In this document: piece by piece, positions 51,767 to 61,074 of the stretch
Numbering within the stretch: the stretch's first letter is position 1
How the letters are laid out: each line of letters starts with the position of its first letter
From: Flavobacterium sp. SUN046
Lineage (GTDB): Bacteria > Bacteroidota > Bacteroidia > Flavobacteriales > Flavobacteriaceae
Length of the DNA: 64,000 bases
Assembly (NCBI RefSeq): GCF_028867965.1
Contig: NZ_JAPQNT010000005.1
Coordinates: 215,629 to 279,628, forward strand
Reading direction: 5' to 3'
Notes under the pieces: model-generated
The model's database searches: none
Seen by the model: the letters and a program-made list of their open reading frames with translations, nothing else
Told to the model about the DNA's origin: nothing
Program-made: the position numbers and the translations under genes

Positions 51767-54046
51767 ATGAAAAAACAACTATTTTTAATCCTATTTGGAT
51801 TATTTTATACTTTGTCTGGTTTTTCTCAACTTTTTGAAGGATTTGAACAAACAAATGGTCCATCCGCATTACCGTCAATAAATTGGAGTTTAAATTCAGG
51901 AAATTGGGTAGTTCATGATAATGGAGTTGGAACAAATAATAGATGGGAAACGATTAATTCAACTTCAAATCCACAATCCGTTTACTCTGGAACCAATTCA
52001 GCTATTATTAGCAGAGAAAATATTGGAATTGGAAACACATCTGAGGATTATTTAACTACACCACCAATATCAGTTGATGCAAATTCTGTTTTACATTTTT
52101 TTTCTAAAACATTAACTGCTGGCGATCAAAACACAACATACGAAGTTAGAGCCTCTACTAATTTAAATTCTCAAACCGACCTATCGTCATCGGTTATGAT
52201 TGCAAGTTATAGCGAATATAATATTTCATCAGGAACATCTTTTGAAGAAAAATCTGTTGATCTTTCAGCATTTGCAGGTCAATCTGTCTATATAACTTTT
52301 GTTAGAAAATACACTCAACCGACAGCTGCAATTGGAGGAAATGATTGGATAATAGATAATATTAACATAGAAAGCGAATGTAATTCACCAACAAATTTGA
52401 TAGTAAGTTCTATTTCAGAGTCATCGACAACATTGTCTTGGGATGATGGTTTTATTAATAGTGAAGAAATACTTATTTTACCTTTTGGTTCACCGTTTCC
52501 TCCAAATTCAACCAATGGGTTTATAGTAAATAATTCTAATTCATTTGTTGCTACCAATCTAATATTAGGAGATTGTTATTCTTTTTATATAAGACCAATT
52601 TGTTCATCAACTAATAATTGGGTTGGACCTGTTTCATTTTGTACTGTAAATTGTGAAAACAATGCCCAATGCCCAGAAAAATTAGAATTAAACGCTTTTT
52701 TAGACTCTAATAATAATGGCATTAAAGACACGAATGAACTCAATTTCAATGATGGATATTTTAATTATGAAATTGATTCTAATGGAAGTCTGTTACAAGG
52801 ATACAATAATGGAAGTTTTAGTGTTTTTGATACTAATTCCGCACATTTATATAATCTAAGTTTTAATTTGAATTCTGGTTTGAACAATTATTTTAGTTCA
52901 GCAACTACTTTTACAAACATAAATATCCCAACAGGAAGCGGAACAAATACCTATTATTTTCCGATAACTCAACTACAACCTTTCAAAGATTTAGAAATTC
53001 ATCTAATTAGTACTGTTCCTGCAAGACCTGGACTTAATTATGATAACATTATAGAATATAAAAACAATAGTTTTCAAACGATTACTAGTGGCAGTATAAC
53101 TTTTACAAAAGATACGTCAGTTACAATTTCTGAAATATCAGAAGCTAATGCGATACAAAATACCACTGGTTTCACTTATAGTTTTACTAATTTAGCACCT
53201 AATGAGGTTCGCTACATACATATTAAATTATTAGTTCCAACAATTCCAACTATTGCCCTTGGAGATTTGATTACAAACTCAGTTAGTATTGATCCAGTTA
53301 GTGATGATTCTATACCTTTGAATAATATTTTTAATTTAACTCAAACCATTGTTGGTTCTTATGATCCAAATGAAAAAACAGAATCCCACGGAAGCAAAAT
53401 AGTCGCAAGTGAATTTACAACGAATGATTATTTGTATTATACCATAAATTTTGAAAATACTGGAACTGCTGCCGCTGAATTTATTAGAGTTGAAGATATA
53501 TTAAGTGCTTTATTAAATTCAAATACCGTTGAAATATTAAGTTCAAATCATGAATATAATATGAAAAGAATTAATAACAAATTGATTTGGAAATTTTATA
53601 ATATTAACCTACCACCAACTATATTGAATTCAAACCTAAGCCATGGATATATTCAATTCAGAGTTAAACCAAATCCGAGTTATGCTGTTGGAACTTTCAT
53701 TGATAATAACGCGGCCATTTATTTTGATTACAATCCGCCAATAATTACAAACACTTTTCAGACGGAATTTGTTGCAACTTTAGGAAATAAATCTTTTGAA
53801 AGTAAAAATTTTAGTTTAATCCCAAATCCAACTAATTCGATTGTCCAAATAAGTATGCAAAACAAAAAAGATATTATTAAAAAGATTGATATTTATGATG
53901 TATTAGGAAAATTAGTTAAAACTACAAAACAAATTTTTTTAAATGAAACTAGTATAAATATATCAGATTTATCAAAGGGAATTTATCTTATTGAAATCCT
54001 AACAGAAAATGATTTAAAACAAACAAAAAAATTAATTATCAAATAA
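51767..54046 (+). CDS. T9SS-sorted surface protein with MAM-like domain (paralogue 1)
   Basis: 759 residues. Signal peptide to FSQ (20), a cleaved-adhesin/MAM-like jelly roll starting LFEGFEQTNGPSALPSINW (about 22-205), one fibronectin III-like domain (about 210-295), then a shared C-terminal block (about 305-690) with a Ca-binding-like FLDSNNNGIKD, DUF11-like repeats, YDPNEKTESHG and FENTGTAAA. A T9SS type A sorting domain closes it (SLIPNPTNS ... DLSKGIYLIEI, about 690-759). It is exported across the outer membrane and attached to the surface. Role unknown; adhesion is plausible. Confidence 0.88.
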   Translation: MKKQLFLILFGLFYTLSGFSQLFEGFEQTNGPSALPSINWSLNSGNWVVHDNGVGTNNRWETINSTSNPQSVYSGTNSAIISRENIGIGNTSEDYLTTPPISVDANSVLHFFSKTLTAGDQNTTYEVRASTNLNSQTDLSSSVMIASYSEYNISSGTSFEEKSVDLSAFAGQSVYITFVRKYTQPTAAIGGNDWIIDNINIESECNSPTNLIVSSISESSTTLSWDDGFINSEEILILPFGSPFPPNSTNGFIVNNSNSFVATNLILGDCYSFYIRPICSSTNNWVGPVSFCTVNCENNAQCPEKLELNAFLDSNNNGIKDTNELNFNDGYFNYEIDSNGSLLQGYNNGSFSVFDTNSAHLYNLSFNLNSGLNNYFSSATTFTNINIPTGSGTNTYYFPITQLQPFKDLEIHLISTVPARPGLNYDNIIEYKNNSFQTITSGSITFTKDTSVTISEISEANAIQNTTGFTYSFTNLAPNEVRYIHIKLLVPTIPTIALGDLITNSVSIDPVSDDSIPLNNIFNLTQTIVGSYDPNEKTESHGSKIVASEFTTNDYLYYTINFENTGTAAAEFIRVEDILSALLNSNTVEILSSNHEYNMKRINNKLIWKFYNINLPPTILNSNLSHGYIQFRVKPNPSYAVGTFIDNNAAIYFDYNPPIITNTFQTEFVATLGNKSFESKNFSLIPNPTNSIVQISMQNKKDIIKKIDIYDVLGKLVKTTKQIFLNETSINISDLSKGIYLIEILTENDLKQTKKLIIK

Positions 54047-54108
54047 ACTATTACTGAAAATTGGCCTTAAATTATTTTGATTTTAATCGTCTACAAAATT
54101 AATTTTTA

Positions 54109-54173
54109 GATTCAATTTTCAAAATGCTTGGACTGGCGGATTCATTGCTGCTGAGAGCGTTACCTCAAAATAA
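54109..54173 (+). pseudogene. Fossil of the BaiN-type flavoprotein 3' end
   Basis: 54109-54142 is identical over 34 nt to 51639-51672 at the end of the flavoprotein gene, and the frame goes on as FNFQNAWTGGFIAAESVTSK before a TAA at 54171. It is a truncated copy with no start, lying directly before the promoter of the second surface protein. Confidence 0.85.
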
Positions 54174-54184
54174 TACTACTTTTA

Positions 54185-54216
54185 TTTGTAAGTTGTTAAA
54201 AATCAATATATATTTG
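54185..54216 (+). promoter_or_regulatory. Promoter of the second T9SS surface protein
   Basis: TTTG (54185-54188), 20 nt, TATATTTG (54209-54216), 22 nt before the ATG. Matches the Bacteroidota consensus and is homologous to the promoter of the first paralogue. Confidence 0.7.
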
Positions 54217-54238
54217 GAAGACTATAAATCAACCAAAC

Positions 54239-57200
54239 ATGAAAAAACAATTACTATTAACTCTCTTTGCAGTTATTGGGCTTACTAATCTTTCTATTTA
54301 TGCCCAAGCTGGTTTTACCTGTAACCAAGCAATTGCGATTACTTCATTACCCTATACAACAACTGATAATACAGCAAATTATGGAGACACTTACGATGTA
54401 ATTCAGCCTTCAAGTTGCGTTTCAACTTCTGGAAATTACATGGGTGGAAACGATGTTTTTTACTCTTACACCCCAACTGTTAATGAAACAATAAACATAA
54501 GAATGACACCAACTAGTTCTTGGTCGGGAATTTTTGTTTATGATGGTTGTGCTAATGTTGGTGTAACGTGTGTTGGTGGCGTCGCAAATGGAACTAATTC
54601 ATTAAGAGAAATTGCGTCATTAAATGTCACTGCTGGACATACTTATATAATCGCAATCTCAACATTTCCAACACCACAAACGGTTGGTTATACTTTACAA
54701 ATTCAAACTATTTCTTGTCCAACTCCTAGTCTTGTTACCACAAGTTCAATAACTACAAACTCATTGAATTTAGCTTGGAATAGTAATTCAAATTCTTCTA
54801 CTTGGGAACTATATTTCGCGCCTTGTGGAACTCCAGCTCCATCAGCAACAACTTCTGGAATAATAGTTAATTCAAATCCTTATACGGTATCTAATTTAAA
54901 TCCTGCAACTTGTTATACAATTTATATAAGAAGTTTATGTTCAGCTACCGATAAGAGTTTATGGTCTAGTGGAACAATAATTACAACACTCTCTACACCT
55001 GCACCTACACCAGTTTGTGGTGGTCAATTTATAGACAATGGCGGATTAAATGGTAATTATGCTAATAACACGGATGACACCTATTTGATTTGCCCGACAA
55101 ATGCTGGTGACCAAGTTACAGTGACTTTCGCTTCATTTAACACAGAATCGGGATGGGATGGTCTTTATGTTTTTGATGGGAATTCTATTGCATCACCACA
55201 AATTTCTAGCTCAAACTCTGCTGGTGATGTTCCTGGAGGATTGGCCGGTGCTTTTTGGGGAACCACTATTCCAGGATCATTTACATCATCAAGTCCTGAT
55301 GGCTGTTTGACTTTTAGATTTAGAAGTGACGGATCAGTCAACGCTCCTGGTTGGGTAGCCAATGTAACTTGTGCACCACCTTCATCGTGTCCTAAACCAA
55401 ATGCTATTGTTGTTTCAAATACTACTTATACCTCCGCAAATTTTACTTGGACAGAAACTGGAACTGCCACTCAATGGGAAGTTTTACTTTTATCTGCTGG
55501 GACAGCTCCAACAGCTACTTCAACTGGAACAATAGTTAATTCTAACACTTATCTTGCCACAGGATTAAATTTCAATACAACTTACAATTTTTATGTTAGA
55601 GCAATTTGTTCAACATCTGATGTTAGTTTGTGGTCGAATGTTAAAACTTTTTCAACTCAAGGATGTCTCGTTCCAACCCAAATAGTTGTTAATTCTATAA
55701 CATCTAGTTCAGCAACGATTAATTGGTCTGGAACTACTTCGCAATATGAAATTATTGTTCAATTGGCTTCACTACCTATTCCATCAGCAACTTCAGTTGG
55801 AGTCACAGTAACTTCTAGTCCTTATTTAGCTAGCGGTTTATTATCTTCTACTGCTTACAAATCTTATGTTAGATCTATTTGTTCATCATTATACAACAGT
55901 AATTGGACAAGTGGCACCAATTTTACGACTCTTGCATCAGTATTGACAACAGGTAGTGCTCAGAATTTATTTTCATGTAATGACACAGGTACGAACTGTT
56001 TTAATTTAACAGATAATGACACTAATATTTTAGCTAATTTAGACCCTTCTTTATACTCAATATCTTATTATTCTTCACTTGCAGATGCTAGTAATGGTAT
56101 TAATGCGGTTTTGTCACCAGTGTGTATCACAAATACTACGGCAACTTATTATGCTGTATTATCTCAAAACGGTACAACTTCAAAACAATCCTTTACTTTT
56201 ACCATTAAAGCAATAAGCTATAACCCAACACAAACTTTAAATAACTTAGCAGAATGTGATGATGACCAAAATGGATCTGTTATTTTTGATTTAACGTCAA
56301 GTTCAACTCAAATAAGCACAACAAATACTTTAGTCTATTATCCAACTTTACTTGCAGCGCAAACTGAAACAAATGCAATTGTAAATCCTTCTAATTTTAG
56401 TGTTTCTGTGGCTACACCAAACACTACTGTATTTGTAAGAGAATCTATTTTAAATGCTTGCGATAATATTTACAGTTTTAATCTGAATACCTATTCTACA
56501 TGTAATTTAGCGCACGTTTGTAATCAAGCTAATTCATTGTGTAGTGCTTTAGGAAACCCATTCACAAACACAACAGGATTTACTAGTGGTGGCACAGTTA
56601 GTTGTCTATTTACAACTCCAAATCCAACATGGTTTTATTTGCCAGTAAGTAGTCCTGGAACATTAAATTTAACAATAGTACAAAGTACAAATATCAATTT
56701 TACATCCAATATGTTGGATGTTGATTATATTGTTTATGGTCCATTTTCAGATCCAGTAAGTCCTTGTAATACAAGCTTAACTGCAGCAAATATGGTAAGT
56801 TGTAGTTACTCGGGTTCTGCAACTGAACACCCAGTTATTCCAAATGCCTTAGTAGGACAATATTACTTAATAATGGTTACAAATTTTAGTAATCAAGCTG
56901 GATTTATTAGAATTACAATGGATGCTACGTCAACAGGAGCAATTGATTGTTCTGGTTTGCGATTAAATTCATTTTTAGATACCAACAATAATGGAACTCA
57001 AGATACTGGCGAAGTTAATTTCCCATTAGGACAATTTCAATATGACATAAATAATGGCGTACAACACAATATCACAGCGCCTACAGGAATTTATAACATT
57101 TATGATACTGATGGCACTAATTCATATAATTTAGGCTACACAATTGACCCAGCTTATAGCTCAATGTATGCAATTTCTACAACTGCTTATAATAATGTTC

Positions 57201-58324
57201 ATGTTATTATTGGTGGCGGAATGGTAACCTATAATTTTCCTGTAACTATTCTACAAAGTTATAATGATTTGGCGGTTGCTATTTTACCTTTTAATTCTCC
57301 AAGAGCAGGAACAACCTACACCAATAAATTAGTTTACTCAAATTTAGGGAATCAAACTATTACTTCTGGTACTGTGACTTTCAATAACGATAGTGTATCA
57401 CCTATTACAAATATATCTCAGACTGGCACTAACCCAATTACCAACGGATTCACGTACAATTTTAGTGATTTATTGCCATTTGAAGCAAGAATCATAACCG
57501 TTACTATGCAAGTACCGCCTCTGCCAACAGTTTCAATTGGGCAATTGTTAACGAATACTGCATCAATAACTCCCATGGCTGGAGATGTAGTAACTTCTAA
57601 TAATTCTAGTACCAGCGCGCAACATATTATTGCAGCCTATGACCCAAATGATAAAATTGAATCTCATGGAGATAAAATATTGTTTAGCTCTTTTGCCGCA
57701 AATGATTATTTATTTTATACTATTAGATTTGAAAATACAGGATCTGCAAGTGCAATAGATGTTAAAGTACAAGATATTTTAGATTCCAAGGTTGATGAAA
57801 CTTCCATCAAAATGGTGAATGCAAGTCATGATTTCATTTTAGATAGAGTTGGGAATACATTAACTTGGAATTTTAATAACATCCAACTACCAGTTTCGGT
57901 AGCAAATTCAGAAATTGGAAAAGGTTACATAACATTCAAAGTAAAATTGAAACCCGGATTTAGTGTTGGAGATATTATTCCGAATACTGCTTCTATTTAT
58001 TTTGATAGTAATCCAGCAATCGTAACTAATACTTTTCAATCAGAGTTCGTTGCAGCATTGGCAAATGCAATTTTTGAAAGCAATAATTTACTTTTGTATC
58101 CTAATCCTGCTCATTCATCTGTTCAAATTAATTTACAAAATACAAGTGAAAATTTATCTAGTATTATAATTTATGATGTTGTTGGGAAAAATATTAAAAC
58201 TATCAAAAACTTAACTTCTAATGAAATGAGTATTGATGTTTCTGATTTATCAAAAGGCGTTTATCTTGTAGAAATTGCAACTGAGACGAATTTAAAAGTA
58301 ACTAAAAAATTAGTTATAAATTAA
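54239..58324 (+). CDS. Large T9SS-sorted modular surface protein (paralogue 2)
   Basis: 1361 residues. Signal peptide to YAQ (23), a pre-peptidase-like beta domain (about 25-160), fibronectin III (about 162-252), a CUB-like domain (about 258-385), two more fibronectin III domains (about 386-565), a region of short unrecognised strands (about 570-760), a second pre-peptidase-like domain (about 765-905), then the block shared with paralogue 1 (FLDTNNNGTQD, YDPNDKIESHG, FENTGSASA; about 905-1290) and a T9SS type A domain (LLYPNPAHS ... DLSKGVYLVEI). Many Cys suggest disulfides. Probably a surface adhesin or polymer-binding protein; function not known. Confidence 0.88.
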   Translation: MKKQLLLTLFAVIGLTNLSIYAQAGFTCNQAIAITSLPYTTTDNTANYGDTYDVIQPSSCVSTSGNYMGGNDVFYSYTPTVNETINIRMTPTSSWSGIFVYDGCANVGVTCVGGVANGTNSLREIASLNVTAGHTYIIAISTFPTPQTVGYTLQIQTISCPTPSLVTTSSITTNSLNLAWNSNSNSSTWELYFAPCGTPAPSATTSGIIVNSNPYTVSNLNPATCYTIYIRSLCSATDKSLWSSGTIITTLSTPAPTPVCGGQFIDNGGLNGNYANNTDDTYLICPTNAGDQVTVTFASFNTESGWDGLYVFDGNSIASPQISSSNSAGDVPGGLAGAFWGTTIPGSFTSSSPDGCLTFRFRSDGSVNAPGWVANVTCAPPSSCPKPNAIVVSNTTYTSANFTWTETGTATQWEVLLLSAGTAPTATSTGTIVNSNTYLATGLNFNTTYNFYVRAICSTSDVSLWSNVKTFSTQGCLVPTQIVVNSITSSSATINWSGTTSQYEIIVQLASLPIPSATSVGVTVTSSPYLASGLLSSTAYKSYVRSICSSLYNSNWTSGTNFTTLASVLTTGSAQNLFSCNDTGTNCFNLTDNDTNILANLDPSLYSISYYSSLADASNGINAVLSPVCITNTTATYYAVLSQNGTTSKQSFTFTIKAISYNPTQTLNNLAECDDDQNGSVIFDLTSSSTQISTTNTLVYYPTLLAAQTETNAIVNPSNFSVSVATPNTTVFVRESILNACDNIYSFNLNTYSTCNLAHVCNQANSLCSALGNPFTNTTGFTSGGTVSCLFTTPNPTWFYLPVSSPGTLNLTIVQSTNINFTSNMLDVDYIVYGPFSDPVSPCNTSLTAANMVSCSYSGSATEHPVIPNALVGQYYLIMVTNFSNQAGFIRITMDATSTGAIDCSGLRLNSFLDTNNNGTQDTGEVNFPLGQFQYDINNGVQHNITAPTGIYNIYDTDGTNSYNLGYTIDPAYSSMYAISTTAYNNVHVIIGGGMVTYNFPVTILQSYNDLAVAILPFNSPRAGTTYTNKLVYSNLGNQTITSGTVTFNNDSVSPITNISQTGTNPITNGFTYNFSDLLPFEARIITVTMQVPPLPTVSIGQLLTNTASITPMAGDVVTSNNSSTSAQHIIAAYDPNDKIESHGDKILFSSFAANDYLFYTIRFENTGSASAIDVKVQDILDSKVDETSIKMVNASHDFILDRVGNTLTWNFNNIQLPVSVANSEIGKGYITFKVKLKPGFSVGDIIPNTASIYFDSNPAIVTNTFQSEFVAALANAIFESNNLLLYPNPAHSSVQINLQNTSENLSSIIIYDVVGKNIKTIKNLTSNEMSIDVSDLSKGVYLVEIATETNLKVTKKLVIN

Positions 58325-58330
58325 AAAAAT

Positions 58331-58363
58331 AAAATCCCGAAAACTATAAATTTTCGGGATTTT
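58331..58363. terminator. Bidirectional terminator between the surface protein and tspO
   Basis: AAAATCCCGAAAA (58331-58343) pairs exactly with 58351-58363; A- and T-tracts extend on both sides. It begins 7 nt after the + stop and ends one base before the - stop. Confidence 0.9.
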
Positions 58364-58364
58364 T

Positions 58365-58841
58365 TTATCGGTTCAACCACCAAATACTGGCTGTTAAAAT
58401 AGTTGCAAAACTAACCCATAGCATGTACGGAATTAATAATCTTCCAGCATTTTTATCAATTTTAAAGAACTGTTTGTAAGTTTCATAAATCATTAATAAC
58501 AACAATACAACTTCTATCAATGCTAAAAGAACATTGTGTAAATAAAAGAAAATAAAAGACCACAAAGCATTTAAAGCCAATTGAAGCACAAAAAACTTAA
58601 ATGCTTTTTTTACATTTTCAGGATCAGATTCTAGTTTTGTCCAAACCAATCCACCAGCTACACCCATCATAATATATAGAATAGTCCAAACTGGTGCAAA
58701 AATCCAATTGGGCGGATTAAAAACTGGTTTTACAAGAGTTGGATACCATGTAGTGATACTTTCACGAGTAACCATTCCTGATAAATAACCAATCACCAGA
58801 CAAGTCATTAGTACAACCGAAATTCTTAAAATCTTCTGCAT
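58365..58841 (-). CDS. tspO: TspO/MBR family tryptophan-rich sensory protein
   Basis: 158 residues from the start at 58841; a frame start at 58874 adds an unsupported segment. Five membrane helices and the family marks WYPTLVKPVFNPPNWIFAPVW (given by position, about 29-49) and ALNALWSFIFFYLHN near 95-110. TspO binds porphyrins and affects tetrapyrrole and stress physiology in bacteria. It is divergent from the mevalonate genes. Confidence 0.93.
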   Translation of the reverse strand: MQKILRISVVLMTCLVIGYLSGMVTRESITTWYPTLVKPVFNPPNWIFAPVWTILYIMMGVAGGLVWTKLESDPENVKKAFKFFVLQLALNALWSFIFFYLHNVLLALIEVVLLLLMIYETYKQFFKIDKNAGRLLIPYMLWVSFATILTASIWWLNR

Positions 58842-58858
58842 CTTGTTTATATTTTTTA

Positions 58859-58866
58859 CAAATATA
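58859..58866 (-). promoter_or_regulatory. -7 element of tspO
   Basis: TATATTTG on the minus strand, 17 nt before the preferred start at 58841. It supports that start over 58874, which would lie upstream of the promoter. No standard -33 TTG. Confidence 0.5.
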
Positions 58867-58899
58867 ATAAACAAACCTTCAAGGTTTTTGCAAAAAGAC

Positions 58900-58907
58900 T
58901 ATCTTTG
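58900..58907 (+). promoter_or_regulatory. -7 element of mvaD
   Basis: TATCTTTG is a perfect TAnnTTTG 17 nt before the start codon. A TTG at the usual distance is missing. Confidence 0.45.
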
Positions 58908-58924
58908 TATTAAAATTAAGATAT

Positions 58925-60007
58925 ATGATTTCCGAAAAGGATTTTATTTTCAATCAAAGTGCAGCTTCAATCAACAATGGAAATTTTCAGTGGAGTGCGC
59001 CGAGTAATATTGCATTAGTAAAATATTGGGGCAAAAAAGACAATCAAATTCCAGCAAATCCTTCTGTTAGTCTTACTTTAAAAGAATGCAAAACGATTAC
59101 CAAATTAACATTTGTAAAAAAAGACGACAATAAGAATTTATCATTTGATTTACTATTTGAAGGAAAACCAAAAGAAGATTTCAAACCTAAAATCCAAAAG
59201 TTTTTCGAAAGAATTGAAATTTATTGTCCGTATTTGAAAAACTATCATTTTACGATTGACACTCAAAATACATTTCCACACAGCTCTGGAATTGCTTCGT
59301 CAGCATCAGGAATGGCAGCTTTGGCAATGAATATTATGAGTTTAGAAAAAGCAATAAATCCTGAAATTACTGAAGATTATTTCAACCAAAAAGCATCATT
59401 TTTAGCTCGATTAGGTTCAGGAAGCGCTTGCAGAAGTGTAAAAGGAAACATAGTAGTTTGGGGAAATCATAAAGAAATAGAAAACAGTTCCGATTTATTT
59501 GGAGTAGAATTTCCGTTTGAAGTTCATTCAAATTTCAAGAACTATCAAGATACCATTTTATTAGTTGACAAAGGCGAAAAACAAGTTTCGAGTACGATTG
59601 GACACGATTTAATGCACAATCATCCGTTTGCAGAACAACGATTTTTACAAGCGCATCACAATTTATCTGCTATAAAAAACGTTTTAACAACTGGAGATTT
59701 AGATCAGTTCATTCAAATTGTAGAAAGTGAAGCTCTGACATTGCATGCTATGATGATGACTTCGATGCCTTATTTTATATTAATGAAACCCAACACATTG
59801 GAAATCATCAATAAAATTTGGAAATTTAGAAACGAAACTAAAATTCCGGTTTGTTTTACACTCGATGCTGGTGCAAATGTGCATGTTTTGTATACCGAAA
59901 ACGTTAGAGTTGAAACTTTGCAATTTATTAAGGACGAATTAGTTGGCTATTGTCAAAATGGTCAGTATATTTGTGATGAAATTGGTTTTGGAGCACAAAA
60001 GTTATAA
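58925..60007 (+). CDS. mvaD: Diphosphomevalonate decarboxylase
   Basis: 360 residues, GHMP fold. The substrate-binding start SAPSNIALVKYWGKKD, the ATP loop FPHSSGIASSASGMAALA, SGSACRSVKGN and the catalytic Asp314 in DAGANVHVLY are all present. The enzyme makes isopentenyl diphosphate from mevalonate diphosphate. Next is mevalonate kinase after 117 nt. The window also holds HMG-CoA reductase and a GHMP kinase at 17-19.5 kb. Confidence 0.95.
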   Translation: MISEKDFIFNQSAASINNGNFQWSAPSNIALVKYWGKKDNQIPANPSVSLTLKECKTITKLTFVKKDDNKNLSFDLLFEGKPKEDFKPKIQKFFERIEIYCPYLKNYHFTIDTQNTFPHSSGIASSASGMAALAMNIMSLEKAINPEITEDYFNQKASFLARLGSGSACRSVKGNIVVWGNHKEIENSSDLFGVEFPFEVHSNFKNYQDTILLVDKGEKQVSSTIGHDLMHNHPFAEQRFLQAHHNLSAIKNVLTTGDLDQFIQIVESEALTLHAMMMTSMPYFILMKPNTLEIINKIWKFRNETKIPVCFTLDAGANVHVLYTENVRVETLQFIKDELVGYCQNGQYICDEIGFGAQKL

Positions 60008-60124
60008 TTTAACATTACCCCAAATTAGAATATGAAATCGCAATTAAAAACAAGTTTGTGTAAGCAAACACTGATAAATAAAAGCGATAACATATATGAC
60101 TACTAAAAAACAACTTTTACATAT

Positions 60125-61063
60125 ATGAAAGGACCATTATTTTACTCTAAAATATTACTCTTCGGAGAATACGGAATCATCAAAGATTCTAAAGGTTTAT
60201 CAATTCCATATAATTTCTATAATGGCGCTTTGAAAGTAGATGAAAATCCTACTAAAGAAGCTATTAAATCTAACGAAAGTTTAAAACGTTTTGTGATTTA
60301 TTTAGAGCAATTACAAAAAGATCAATCTCAATTAGTTACTTTCAATTTAGAACTTTTACAATCAGATGTTGCACGTGGCATGTATTTTGACTCAAGTATT
60401 CCACAAGGCTACGGAGTTGGAAGCAGCGGTGCATTAGTAGCCGCTATTTATGACAAATATGCTAACGATAAGATTACAGTTTTAGAAAACTTAACAAGAG
60501 AAAAATTACTTCAATTAAAGACTATTTTCTCTCAAATGGAATCGTTTTTTCACGGAAAAAGTTCTGGTTTGGACCCATTAAATAGCTATTTAAGTATTCC
60601 AATTCTTATTAATTCTAAAGACAATATCGAAGCAACTGGAATTCCATCTCAAAGTACACAAGGCAAAGGTGCAGTGTTTTTGTTAGATTCAGGAATTGTA
60701 GGCGAAACCGCTCCAATGGTAACCATATTCATGGAAAACCTTAAAGAAGAAGGTTTCCGAAAAATGCTAAAAAGCCAATTCATAAAATACACCGATGCTT
60801 GTGTAGAAAATTTCCTTGGTGGCGATATGAAATCATTATTTTCTAATACCAAAAAACTTTCTAAAGTCGTTTTAAACAATTTCAAACCAATGATTCCCGA
60901 ACAATTTCACGGAATTTGGCAACAAGGAATTGACTCCAACGATTACTACCTAAAACTTTGTGGCTCAGGCGGTGGCGGATACATACTAGGTTTTACCGAA
61001 GATTTAGAAAAAGCAAAAAAATCTCTTAAAGACTACAAACTGGAAGTTGTTTACAATTTTTAA
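60125..61063 (+). CDS. mvk: Mevalonate kinase
   Basis: 312 residues, GHMP fold. KILLFGEYGII at the N-terminus, ATP loop GYGVGSSGALVAAIYD near residue 97-112, catalytic Asp150 in KSSGLDPLNS and CGSGGGGYILGF near the C-terminus. These match mevalonate kinase better than phosphomevalonate kinase. A 10-codon frame starts at 60096 and its TGA overlaps this ATG, and the ten bases before each start are identical (ACATATATGA). The prenyltransferase follows after 11 nt. Confidence 0.92.
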   Translation: MKGPLFYSKILLFGEYGIIKDSKGLSIPYNFYNGALKVDENPTKEAIKSNESLKRFVIYLEQLQKDQSQLVTFNLELLQSDVARGMYFDSSIPQGYGVGSSGALVAAIYDKYANDKITVLENLTREKLLQLKTIFSQMESFFHGKSSGLDPLNSYLSIPILINSKDNIEATGIPSQSTQGKGAVFLLDSGIVGETAPMVTIFMENLKEEGFRKMLKSQFIKYTDACVENFLGGDMKSLFSNTKKLSKVVLNNFKPMIPEQFHGIWQQGIDSNDYYLKLCGSGGGGYILGFTEDLEKAKKSLKDYKLEVVYNF

Positions 61064-61074
61064 ACTCTAATTCC

